Assembly: GCA_020081605.1 (NCBI GenBank)
Contig: JAHREC010000016.1
Coordinates: 496,001-560,000 of the forward strand
Length of the DNA: 64,000 bases
Direction: 5' to 3'
Source: Albifimbria verrucaria
Taxonomy: Eukaryota; Ascomycota; Sordariomycetes; Hypocreales; Stachybotryaceae
The notes below the pieces were generated by a model. The model saw only the letters and a list, made by a program, of their open reading frames with translations. It had not been told where the DNA came from and made no database searches. Below are positions 1 to 9,613 of the stretch, piece after piece. Position 1 is the first letter of the stretch. Each line of letters starts with the position of its first letter. Made by a program: the position numbers and the translations under genes.

Positions 1-571
1 ATGAAATGTATGAGCCTATGACGTTAACTTGCCTCGTGGTAGGCATTCGGTTTGTTTCCCGAGTTTGAGGAGTACACTTTACCTACGGTTCCAGGCGACT
101 TCTGACTCAATACGAGGAAGCCTCTAATTTCGAGGATATATGGCAAGCATGCATTTGAAGGACGGCGTTCAAGTGGATGTATTTAGCGACATGTATAAAG
201 ACAAGCAAGTAAATATGTATGAACAAAACAATTATAACGAATCATTTCATCCCAAATCCATAGTTCATTGCTCTTGCTCTGTCCCATGATAACGGTTTTG
301 CATTATGAAGATAGACTTGAGGACTTCCGAAGCATTGCCAACAAGGTAGAGTAAATGCTAGAGACCGTGAGAATTCATGATAACTTCGCTACGATGCTCC
401 ATATTTTAGTTATACTCCTAAGCCTGGGAACTAGATTCGGTTTAAAGTTATGTAGATGATTAAATTGCTAAAGTAACTAATAGATGCAATTCATTATCCT
501 TTATCCATCAAAGAAATCCGAGCATGGTATCTTCCCTAATCGTCATAGCCGTAAGAGCCTGTCAATGATAA
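1..571. other. intergenic, nothing recognised
   Basis: AT-rich non-coding sequence downstream of the HET gene. I see no open frame, repeat or RNA signature in it. Confidence 0.5.
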
Positions 572-1837
572 TCAAGGCTGCCAAACCGTTCCAACAGTCG
601 AATAATTCGCGTTATTCACCCCTCTAACCAGGTTAATCTCTTGGCATGACGTTCGTACATATATCCGCGGCTCTATTGATATGGGTCGCAGATACACTTG
701 GACCGCTCTTTTAGAGCCCGATGTATTCTCATCCCAGCAATTCAATGTGAACTTCAAAGTCGTCCTGTTCCTCACAGCCAACCAGATCTGGAAAGGAATT
801 GCCCCTACCACTGTCAGGCCAGTAAAAACTGCAGTTTTGTAATGTTCCTTTTGGAGATAGGACCACTTATGCCTTGCGGTGTTTTTGTGAAGCCACCTCG
901 ATGCCGAAGAACTGATTTCCCTTGAATAGTCATTTTCCCACAATGCATATAGCATTTGGGGAGAGGCCAAGAGACCCCATTCATCTGGACCCAGTTCCAC
1001 TGTAGTATTTGACTGTGTCCTGTGAGCGTCTCCTGGACCTTCTGGAGGCATCCTCCACGCGAAGAGAGATTCGTCATTTTTGGAAATGAGAATCTCTTGC
1101 AGCCTCGTAAATGCTGCCGTACCTTCACCATACTGCACGGTCATGGTCGTGTTGAAGATACCCAGCATGCTGTAGGCCATGTCCTCCTCCCGGGTTGTTT
1201 CTCTGCCTGCCATCCAGCTCATCTTGGCTGCTATACAAGCGTTGCGAAAGTCTTCTGTACCATTCAGATACTCTGCTTTGATCCCGGTGATGTGCGCGAG
1301 TGGTACGGCAAATTTCGATTTGGTACCCAGGTACTCCCAGTTGCCGTCATAAAATTGCATGTTCCGAGGAGCGAGAAGTTCCTGCAGTGTCCAGCCCCGT
1401 GTGAACCATACCGACGGTTTGCCAGTCTGAGAGGAGTAGAAAACTTGAGGTTCGATTGTAATGTTGGGGTTTTTTCGGACATCAGACAGGTACGTGATAC
1501 AGCTAGTAGCGTCGCTGTACCATTTGAACATGGAATTGATAGATTCTTGATATTCCTGGCTGCTGGTTTTGTCGATACAACAGCTGTCGATCCACATCCA
1601 CCTACTGCCCTGGTGACGCGCTATGGTGCAGGCACCAAAGATCTTATTCAGTTGTGGTATGCAATGGCTGCCCCTGGTATTCCTCAGTTCTTCCGCATAG
1701 TCTCCGATCTGGTTGAATATAATCTCATTTTCGCTCCATCTATGGGAGAGAATGGCATAGCCCTCCGATCTGAAAACCGTCTGAGGCTTGCTATGCAGCT
1801 CAAAGGTAGCAGTGTCAAGACAACGCATGAGAGACAT
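572..1837 (-). CDS. HET-domain (heterokaryon incompatibility) protein
   Basis: Single-exon 421-residue protein. The N-terminal two thirds is a HET domain with the classic blocks: YAILSHRW at residues 27-34, WMWIDSCCIDK at 80-90 and WFTRGWTLQELLAP at 144-157. It is followed by the MSWMAGRETTREEDMAYSML region typical of HET-D/HET-E-like proteins. HET proteins act in fungal allorecognition and trigger cell death after fusion of incompatible hyphae. The start is supported by the usual short lead (MSLMRCLDT) before the first block. There is no NACHT, WD40 or ankyrin extension, so this is the short stand-alone form. The frame is intact. Partner and specificity cannot be read from sequence. Confidence 0.93.
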   Translation of the reverse strand: MSLMRCLDTATFELHSKPQTVFRSEGYAILSHRWSENEIIFNQIGDYAEELRNTRGSHCIPQLNKIFGACTIARHQGSRWMWIDSCCIDKTSSQEYQESINSMFKWYSDATSCITYLSDVRKNPNITIEPQVFYSSQTGKPSVWFTRGWTLQELLAPRNMQFYDGNWEYLGTKSKFAVPLAHITGIKAEYLNGTEDFRNACIAAKMSWMAGRETTREEDMAYSMLGIFNTTMTVQYGEGTAAFTRLQEILISKNDESLFAWRMPPEGPGDAHRTQSNTTVELGPDEWGLLASPQMLYALWENDYSREISSSASRWLHKNTARHKWSYLQKEHYKTAVFTGLTVVGAIPFQIWLAVRNRTTLKFTLNCWDENTSGSKRAVQVYLRPISIEPRIYVRTSCQEINLVRGVNNANYSTVGTVWQP

Positions 1838-3033
1838 GATGACTTGAGAATTGTGGTTGTTCCTAACAATGCTTCATTCCGTAGCCTGTCCAAAGATCCG
1901 GGATGTACTGGCTTTATTAATACCATTGACCGCCTCCCTTTGCTGATGGACGGGTTATCAGGCTGAAGGATTGCAACTGCTCAAGCCACTCATCAAGCAA
2001 TGGTCTAAAATTATGGTCGGCTTTTGATCCTTGCTAGTCGCATTCTTGTAGAATCCTTCGGCCATGCAGCCCCAGCTGAACCACTAAGCTTGGGCTATAA
2101 GTGGTTAATTGGGTTTCAAGTGGGCATAGAGCATTCGGTCCAAATCGCTTTTTGGATACCAGGCGCTGAATGTTGCCACGAACGGAAATTCCGCTTGTCC
2201 TATAAACTCCGGTCCTGCTCCTAGTCTCCTGAACAGCCACATAGTAAATCCGAGCTTGTCATACCTCAGTCTAGCAGTAGCCTTTGAGTTCTAAAAAAGT
2301 AATTCGTGATTTTTTTAAAGAATGGACCACCCATCGCGTATGACTCGACCTTAATGCCCCACTGTCTAGCCTTAGGCAGATGGCACTTGAATAGAGGAGT
2401 TGGTTATTATATAGAGGCCATATCTTCGAAACATGAGATATGAGCAGCGATAAGGTGTCTTACTCCTAGCTTTATCAATTAGCGGACACAAGGGATCGCT
2501 AAATCTAGAAGCATCACTTGAACAGTCGATCACCGTAATGTCAATTGTGATTTATTCATCCAAGCTAAGTCTTTTGATAATCTTTCATGCGTTTTTACCA
2601 AAATGCTGAGCTTACATCAATCAGAGGGCTCGCATTTATTCCGTTTTCTGTCAAATATTTCAAGGTCGAAAGGAACAACGGAAGCAGGTCCATGTAGTGC
2701 TGGAAAGTCTAGTTTCGTCTCACGTCTTAGTGATGGAGATAACCCAATGGTATTTATGGATAAGAGATAATGAGAAAAATTTTCGTCAAGCCAGGCTTTC
2801 TTATGAACTGTTAAATGTGTCTTCCAGCATATTTTATGAGTTCAAATCCATGATGCTAGGCTACCCTATATCTTTTCAGCCGCACTTCGAGACGCGCTCT
2901 CTTCAGCCAATCTGAAGAGACTAACAGCGTCAGGGGTGAGCTCCGTGAGATTTGCTCCTTTCAACGTGCTGGAGAATACACGATAAACGAGAATACTTAG
3001 CCATACATCGCATGCTATACTGCGACCATCAAT
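1838..3033. other. intergenic, nothing recognised
   Basis: About 1.2 kb between the divergently transcribed HET gene and the next gene, presumably holding both promoters. Only short chance frames are present. Confidence 0.5.
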
Positions 3034-4837
3034 ATGGCCAACGACGGGGTATCAGCGACGGATATAATTACATATATCGGTGTACCCTTGGCCGTCCTAG
3101 GAGGTGACTATTCTTGCAGCCTCACGGGTCAAATGCTAACTCGTTTGAAATAGTTCTGCCCATTCTCTACAACACATTTGCTACTCTCGCATCACTTTCG
3201 CGCATTCAGCGCATGCTGCGGCGGAGCCGGCTCACTGCTCTCACTCGCAGCGATGTTGTAAACCGGGTAATTGAGATTGAGCTGCCCAGGTATGCTGTCA
3301 AGCCTTGGGATAGGTTCCAGAACCAGGAGGAATATTGGGGTCTCTCAAGGCATCCTAGTTCCATCCCTGGTGGCAGCTGGACAACATTCAATTGGAAGAC
3401 CAATACAATTGGCATAAAAACACAGCGCGTCGAATACGCTGACCAAGTGCGCCAGCCTCAAGTAGACATTGCCTTTGATGATTTGGTGTGCTATCTCCTC
3501 GATCTTGGCGCGGTACCTGATGCCCACGGGTGGAAATTGCTTAGGTCGACAGGGCTCTGGACACCAGTCGGTTGTTCTTTGATGATGTCTCCTAACGGCC
3601 GAGATAAAGCGCTTACTGTTGGCCCACAAGATGATGCCGATGGCAACCTCTCCTTGGTTGTGAATTGGTCAAGCACTTGGACGACGAGAGATCATGTTCA
3701 TCTCCCACCTTACTGGATTCGCTTACCTGCTCAGGTAAATGCCAAAGTCAGAGCCAAAACGACAGATCATGGAGAATCTGTTCATAAGAATTCGGAAGAC
3801 ACAGCTGACAACCACATCAACATCAATGCTCAGGATGTAAGACCTGACAGTTCATCCGAAACATCCGCTGGGCACAACGCTTCCACAATCGTTGGCACGG
3901 ATATCACATGTCAAATTCTCACCACAGGAATTGTGAATGCTTTTTCCGAAGGAGACTTATATAGCAGCACAAGCTCTACCAGTTATTCTATCGAACATAT
4001 TCGTGTTCAACCAGGCTTAACGGATGGAATATGGTTTGCGAGCGTGGCGACTGCCTATGGGACCACGAGCCAGACAGTGTTATGGAATTACAAGATTCCG
4101 GACGATATTCTCATCTTCTCCAGGAAGGAAAGCGTGCCATGTGGAGTCATGGTATTGCTGGGCATTGTTAATGACTCAGAAACACCAGATTGGTGCACTG
4201 CCAATGACCATTCTGGTTCTTCTTCCCATGAACGATTTATAAAGAACGTGAGAGAACAATCACTCGCTATCGCCGCTGAGTCCAGAATGGCCCCTGCCCA
4301 GCGAGAAGCGGCTGTCAAGGATAGAGTTCAAAGGGAAATGGAGCAGAGAATGCAAGATAGTAAGCACCATCTACAGAAAACGAAAAAGACGATACACTAA
4401 CTTCGCAACCTTTAGTGAGAGACGATATGAGAGACCAAAGACAAAGGAAGGAAAGGCGCATGATGGAAGCCCTTCAGAGTCCAAAGTGGAACACCAAACT
4501 CATTGCTCAACACTGCCTTCGGTGGCTCCAAGAGCAAGGTACCTGGGATGCAAGTCTAACCACAAAGGACGTTGTAGGGTTCATGCTACATCGCATGGTG
4601 CATGACAAAGAGTTCGCGTCGAACATTTGTAGAATGCTGGACTCTTGGAAATCTTGGGCTGATATTGGTGGGATGAGACGCTCCGACTATGAAACAATTC
4701 AAGGCGACAGTTCTATGTTTGCACATGCTACGCTCTTGATCGCGATGATTATGGATACGTCAAATGCTTTGGAAGGCACTTTATCGATGGATTTGCAAGA
4801 ATGCATGAGGTTATGGACAAAAGTGCGACTTGGGTAG
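3034..4837 (+). CDS. conserved uncharacterised fungal protein with N-terminal membrane segment
   Basis: Three exons: 3034-3103, 3154-4359 and 4416-4837, giving 565 residues. Both introns (50 and 56 bp) have GT-AG ends and good branch points (GCTAAC; ACTAAC), and the phases fit exactly. The first exon encodes MANDGVSATDIITYIG and leads into a hydrophobic stretch (VPLAVLGVLPILYNT), suggesting a membrane anchor. A long globular region follows, with PGGSWTTFNWKTN and HGWKLLRSTGLWTP blocks that look like a family conserved in filamentous fungi but unnamed. The part around the second intron is highly charged and probably coiled coil (QREMEQRMQ, RDQRQRKERRM). No catalytic motif is recognised. The frame is intact. 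Function is unknown. Confidence 0.85.
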
Positions 4838-5435
4838 AACCATCGATTTCTAACAATAATGTATGGCTTATTGTACTTTATAACTCTTGGCGACATATTT
4901 GCAAATGCTGAGATCTCGGCCACCTTTTGCTTGCTAGTGCCCTTTCTCTTGTCTGTCCTCTAACATATTTTGAGAAATACAAGAAGACCCTGCTGTTATA
5001 ACATTTCAAAAGCAAAACACTGGTAACTCTTTGCATTCGCTTGGTGAAAGCGACTTTTGGCTCGTGAGGATGACCAGGAGAACAGTGGGAGTGTTGGGAA
5101 AACCATGTCCGGGCAGGACCTGATCTGAAGGAGGGGGCTGTTGTGACCCTGTACCCTCCACAAGCAGTGGACGTAGGTGTGGCTGTAGTGAGTAATGACA
5201 AACTGACATCTCCCGTCTTGGCAGCGACCCGGATCTGCAGGATCTGCGGTTAGCTGAGCTGTAGACCAAGTTTTCGGCCATACTTAGCCATACATGTGGC
5301 AACCGATGAAAGTGGCTTAGGACCTCCGCGGTCTTCTTAGCCAGGTCCGCAGACTAATACTCCGGAATGCCAGCAGTACATTGTGACAGTATTACCCAAC
5401 AGGCGTTGAGAAGGGTGAAAGAAGACTAACACGAG
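4838..5435. other. intergenic, 5' region of first UstYa gene
   Basis: Non-coding. It separates the conserved unknown gene from the first RiPP oxidase gene. No regulatory motif is assigned. Confidence 0.5.
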
Positions 5436-6350
5436 ATGATGGACTCACTTCATCACAACGAGGACCGCGAAGCACTTCTCGAAGGCTCCAGCGAGTCCAG
5501 TTCTATTAGCGAAAAACATCTTCGTTCAAAACTCAGACCGTCTGGAGCTCATTATTCTCGATATCTCATTGGGTTTCTCTTGATATCCCTCCTAACCAAC
5601 ATCGTATTATCCATCTTGCTCATACAGTCACGCCCAGTTGAGACACGATCCAAGTACGCAAAACTTGAACGCAATCGAGAGGAGCCATATGTTCGTCTAA
5701 CGCACTATAATTCCGATAATGAGACGCTGCAAGACCAGTTGTGGCGCGATATAAACGTCGATTATGGCGTTGTTGCACTCTCAGACGAGTGGGCAGCAAA
5801 ACACGGGTTGAGGACGGCCCAGCGTTTCCCTTGGGACCATACCAAAGGCATTTATATACTCCACGGATTTCACAACTTGCATTGCATCAAAATAATCCAC
5901 ATCTCCATGTCCGAGTATCGTAGCGGTGCTCCTCAGTCCCGCTCCTGGCACCATGTCAGTCATTGTATGGATGCCTTGCGACGACAGATCATGTGCGATG
6001 CCGACGACACTCCTCGAGCCACAGATCGTCGGCCCGAAGTTGTCAGTGGTCTCCTACAGCATCGGAAATGCCGCAACTGGGACGAACTCGTGGATTTCAG
6101 CAAGCGTCATACAGCCTGCTACAAACGACCAGATAAACCTTCACCAGATGGACGATCTTCGATCGAGCGGTATAAGCATTGTCCACCCGGGAGCGGATAC
6201 GTAATCAAGGACAATTATGTGCCTCCTGATGAGATCTTGACTGGTTTACCAGAAGAGTCTTTGGAGGATCATTTGATCAAAGTGATAAGAAACCACGATC
6301 AAATGCGAATGATGCCACTGGCCAATGATACAATTATACAAAGGCGATGA
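5436..6350 (+). CDS. UstYa-family (DUF3328) RiPP oxidase, copy 1
   Basis: Single-exon, 304 residues. The architecture is that of UstYa/DUF3328 proteins: a cytosolic tail, one membrane segment at about 43-63 (LIGFLLISLLTNIVLSILLI), then a lumenal domain with the two diagnostic HxxHC motifs, HNLHC at 146-150 and HVSHC at 173-177. The second is followed by MDALRRQIMC, as in the family consensus. UstYa proteins are Golgi/ER-anchored, probably metal-dependent oxidases that cyclise or hydroxylate core peptides in ustiloxin, phomopsin, asperipin and victorin biosynthesis; some act in other pathways. The gene is convergent with the repeat precursor 437 bp downstream, which strongly suggests that precursor is its substrate. 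The exact reaction is unknown. A second ATG three bases on is an equally possible start. Confidence 0.93.
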   Translation: MMDSLHHNEDREALLEGSSESSSISEKHLRSKLRPSGAHYSRYLIGFLLISLLTNIVLSILLIQSRPVETRSKYAKLERNREEPYVRLTHYNSDNETLQDQLWRDINVDYGVVALSDEWAAKHGLRTAQRFPWDHTKGIYILHGFHNLHCIKIIHISMSEYRSGAPQSRSWHHVSHCMDALRRQIMCDADDTPRATDRRPEVVSGLLQHRKCRNWDELVDFSKRHTACYKRPDKPSPDGRSSIERYKHCPPGSGYVIKDNYVPPDEILTGLPEESLEDHLIKVIRNHDQMRMMPLANDTIIQRR

Positions 6351-6786
6351 ATTTTGGGCAATGTAGGTTTATGTGATAGGGAATAGTGCAATTTGAAGGT
6401 CTTGGGGCTGTTAACACACAATGGCTCATGAAGTTTGCTTAGTGGTTGGACTTGAGACAATTCTATTGTAAAATGAAGATGACAGTGAATGAGAAATGCG
6501 TGGATTTGAGCATAGATGACCATGATAGTATCATAAAGTTTAATTCTAGATTGAAAGAATATTGCAGTAAGCATCTTGTTCAGACATCATGGCATAGAAA
6601 CATTCCCACATCCTTGGACAGAGCGTGGACGTGCACTACTTGAGATTTGCATTGGGTATAAGATTGAAAATGCTAACGAGTGGTTTAATACCTCCGCTAA
6701 GTTGTTTAAAAAATGAGAAAAAATATGACGCTTATTCAGTTCCTTTCCTGTTACTCTGTCCTCCTACTTTTCTCTACACATCGGCA
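6351..6786. other. short intergenic between convergent genes
   Basis: The shared 3' flank of UstYa copy 1 and the precursor gene. AT-rich, with no coding signal; it should hold both 3' UTRs. Confidence 0.5.
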
Positions 6787-7360
6787 TTAAAAGCCGTCAG
6801 CAACAACGACGTCGTCATCGTCACGTTTCTTAAAGCCATCTGCAACAATAACATCGTCCTCATCACGCTTTCTGAAGCCATCGGCAACGACAACGTCCTC
6901 GTCGTCACGATTCTTGAAGCCATCAGCGACGATAACATCATCATCTTCACGCTTCTTAAAGCCGTCAGCAACAACTAGATCATCTTCATCACGCTTTTTG
7001 AATCCGTCTGCGACAATGAGATCATCTTCATCGTCGCGCTTCTTAAAGCCATCGGCGACAATGACATCGTCCTCATCACGCTTTCTGAAGCCATCAGCAA
7101 CGACAACATCCTCGTCGTCACGCTTCTTGAAGCCATCAGCGACGACCAAATCGTCCTCTCCTCGCCTTTTGAAGCCATCGGCCACAATTACGTCAGCATC
7201 CTCGCCTCTGGAAGCCAGAATGCTGGGTCGGAAACCTATTGGGCAGTGTCAGCCTCTAATTCTGTGCGCTCAGATCACTTTGAGGCTTACCGGCAGTCGG
7301 AAGTGCCGAGGCGAAAGTGGACAGTCCAAGGACTGCAGCGCAGATTGTGAAAGATCGCAT
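6787..7360 (-). CDS. RiPP precursor with signal peptide and ten repeated cores (KexP/dikaritin type)
   Basis: Two exons on the minus strand: 7360-7291 and 7235-6787, 172 residues. The 55 bp intron (GTAAGC...AATAG, branch GCTGAC) joins a signal-peptide exon, starting MRSFTICAAVLGLSTFASA, to the repeat body; phases agree. The body holds ten copies of [VL][VI]VADGF. Copies 1-9 are each followed by a basic triplet (KRR, KKR, RKR; KNR after copy 7) and an acidic spacer such as DDED, DEDD or EDDD. The tenth core ends directly at the stop. This is the layout of UstA-like precursors: secretion, Kex2 cleavage after the dibasic pairs, C-terminal basic trimming, then UstYa oxidation. It lies between two UstYa genes. 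Unusually, the core has no tyrosine and its only aromatic residue is the terminal Phe. The product and its activity are unknown. Confidence 0.93.
6790..7191 (-). repeat. tandem array of ten core-peptide units inside the precursor gene
   Basis: Direct in-frame repeats of 42 nt (14 codons). The unit leading into copy 5 has 15 codons because of an extra Asp in the spacer. The amino-acid sequence ADGF is invariant in all ten, while codons vary (GCC/GCT/GCA, GGC/GGA, TTC/TTT), which suggests selection on the peptide rather than very recent duplication. Confidence 0.95.
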
Positions 7361-8780
7361 GTTTGATGATGAGTGATTTGCTTGATTCAAGCTATTTTCG
7401 ACTGATCAATGTGTTCGCAATGATGATGAAGAGTCTGTGTTCAATTCTTCTTCCGAGGAGAGGGAGGATTGGTTTTCTACCAACAACATTCACGGATAAA
7501 AGGTAGGCGTTTGCCTATGGATTTGCGAATGAAGTTACATTGGAGCTGTAATATCCAATCATTATACATGCGGACCAACTTCGCAAGGAAGGAGCGACGT
7601 GCCAGTTGCCTTCGATTACAGCATGAACATTTGGAAGATCCTAACTAGTGTGGCCCATACCGCCGAGACAACACGTCAAGGCTAGGCACGGTACGGCAAA
7701 AATCCCTTCCCTTGTTACGTTTACAAGTCAATGTAGGGTAGTACTGAGCAACCGAAAGGCCTCGAATGTCAAGGCATCTTTTGAAAACTGTAGGTTTACG
7801 TCGAAGAAGGAGGGAGTGGGTTAACTATCAAGCTTCAACACCTAAAGCCGTTGCATAAGCCAACATAATACTGCAGAAGATCAACAATCTCTATTCCTTA
7901 TCACGATTGAACGGACTGGAGATGTGACCCAAGTGGTATTAACGCCGAGTACCGGCTGCAATGAAGTGGGCGGGAATCTGCACTCTTACGCCCATCACGT
8001 TTGGTAGGAAGTGATCGTCAGGTGGCTTAATGCCACTTATGCATCACTTGATTGCGTATCCACAAGTCACCAATCGCATCACAAGCTCTCCTGAGGCTAA
8101 CAAGACTCCGTTACTGACATCGATGTAGCGAAACTAAGACTCATCTCATGGTTCCGTCTACTTCCGCGCATGCCCTCACCATTAGATATGAGCCTTGAAA
8201 CCACCTAATTGTTTTCATCGAACGTCTCGAAAATGTAAGAGAAGTTAAGCGAGGCAAGGAGAAAGGGATGTGATGCAATGTGCAGGGATGACAAGCCACC
8301 GCCGAATGCGTCCGTGTTGGCTGTATATGTGGATGCTTTTGTGTCAGAGGCGTTCAGCCAAGACCTAAGTTGTTGGAAACTTCAAAAATGATCCTTGTAA
8401 TGTTTGCGATAAATGGTTCAAAAGTTCTTCGCATAAGAGCTGTGGCTTATTGCCGATCCGAGTATGTCTCCTCGCCACTGCGTTGGTTAACGTAAAATTC
8501 AACCACTGGACGGACGTAAACTTGGAATCGTCCGAAAGGCAATAACCGAGGTGATTGCTGCTCATACTCCGTAGTTGAACACAATGTAACACTCCTTTCA
8601 TTCTGTAGGTTGACGTCGTTTGGAACACCGTGCTTCACACAACCCTGTGTCAGTAGACGGCTGACATCGTAGAATCTTCACGTTGGTTACCGGTGCAAAC
8701 TTTTCACTACGAATTGCAAAGCATCAATTTTATATCAAGAACTTTTTAAAAGATACCTGTAATCTTGCCCATCTGTTGCC
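7361..8780. promoter_or_regulatory. 1.4 kb divergent intergenic region between precursor and second UstYa gene
   Basis: No coding sequence is seen. The precursor (minus) and UstYa copy 2 (plus) diverge from here, so it should contain both promoters and is the natural place for a cluster-regulator binding site. I could not assign a specific operator or TATA box. Confidence 0.5.
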
Positions 8781-9613
8781 ATGGTCTTCGGCCAGTCTAT
8801 ACAAAGCAAGACTCGTTATGCCAGGCTGGGGACGGAAACGGATACCAACTACGAAGAACCTCATCTTGAGCAGCAGTCACAACGCACATCGCGCCCTCAA
8901 AGATCAAACCATGTTCGGAATGCGTTTCTCATACTTAGCTACATCACTTTTGGTGTCATAGGATTTGGCACCGGAGTGCTCTACAACAGTTCATATTCCT
9001 CCAATGGAAGTGGTGCAGAACTTGAGGAAGTTGCACACCGAATACCGCTTCCTTTAGTAAAAAAGCAGTTCATGAACGAGACCCTATTTCTAAAGGAGCC
9101 GCCCCATGGTGAAGGCTCCGGAAATATCTCTGAGCCCATATGGGACTCTCTTATTCCAAGTCAGCATCTTCCATTGAATTTTCAAGTCAATAACATAACA
9201 TGATTAACAATTTTGTGCTAGACGGACTTGGATATTTCAAGGATGGAAGACTTGCTCCGCAAACGTCGATACCGACGGTTTTCCATCAACTGCACTGCTT
9301 ATACATCATCCGCCGTGCCTACTACGATGACTCGAGTGACCTTCAGGAATTCGACTTTGGTAAAGACCGCGACGTTCATGTTGCACATTGCTTTGACTAC
9401 ATAAAGCAAGGGCTAACCTGCACCATTGACACGACCGTAGAGCCAGCAGTGGAGAAGGAGGGCGAATTTCTCGGCTTCGGTTTTGACAGACAATGTCAAG
9501 ACTTCGAGGCTTTGAAGGATTATGTGGAGAAGTACAGAATGTTCAACGCTAGTGGGTTCCTGGCTGCTGGTCTAGACCATGGCCATGCTCATATTCATGG
9601 TGGCGAAAGATAG
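8781..9613 (+). CDS. UstYa-family (DUF3328) RiPP oxidase, copy 2
   Basis: Two exons: 8781-9159 and 9222-9613, 256 residues. The 62 bp intron has GT-AG ends and a GATTAAC branch region. The joined sequence restores the family block Pro-x-Gly-Leu-Gly before the lumenal domain. There is a membrane segment at about 48-69 (AFLILSYITFGVIGFGTGVL) and the two HxxHC motifs, HQLHC at 148-152 and HVAHC at 179-183, the second followed by FDYIKQGLTC. It is clearly diverged from copy 1, matching the UstYa/UstYb pairing seen in dikaritin clusters where two DUF3328 proteins cooperate in cyclisation. It is divergent from the precursor gene. The frame is intact. Role assignment within the pair is not possible from sequence. 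Confidence 0.92.

Noticed and set aside
1022..1966. Plus-strand 314-codon frame over the HET gene
   Set aside because: Antisense to a clear HET domain and has no recognisable sequence of its own.
6914..7366. Plus-strand Ser-rich 150-codon frame across the precursor
   Set aside because: Antisense shadow of the repeat array; its KPSAT...SSSS pattern simply mirrors the core repeats on the other strand.
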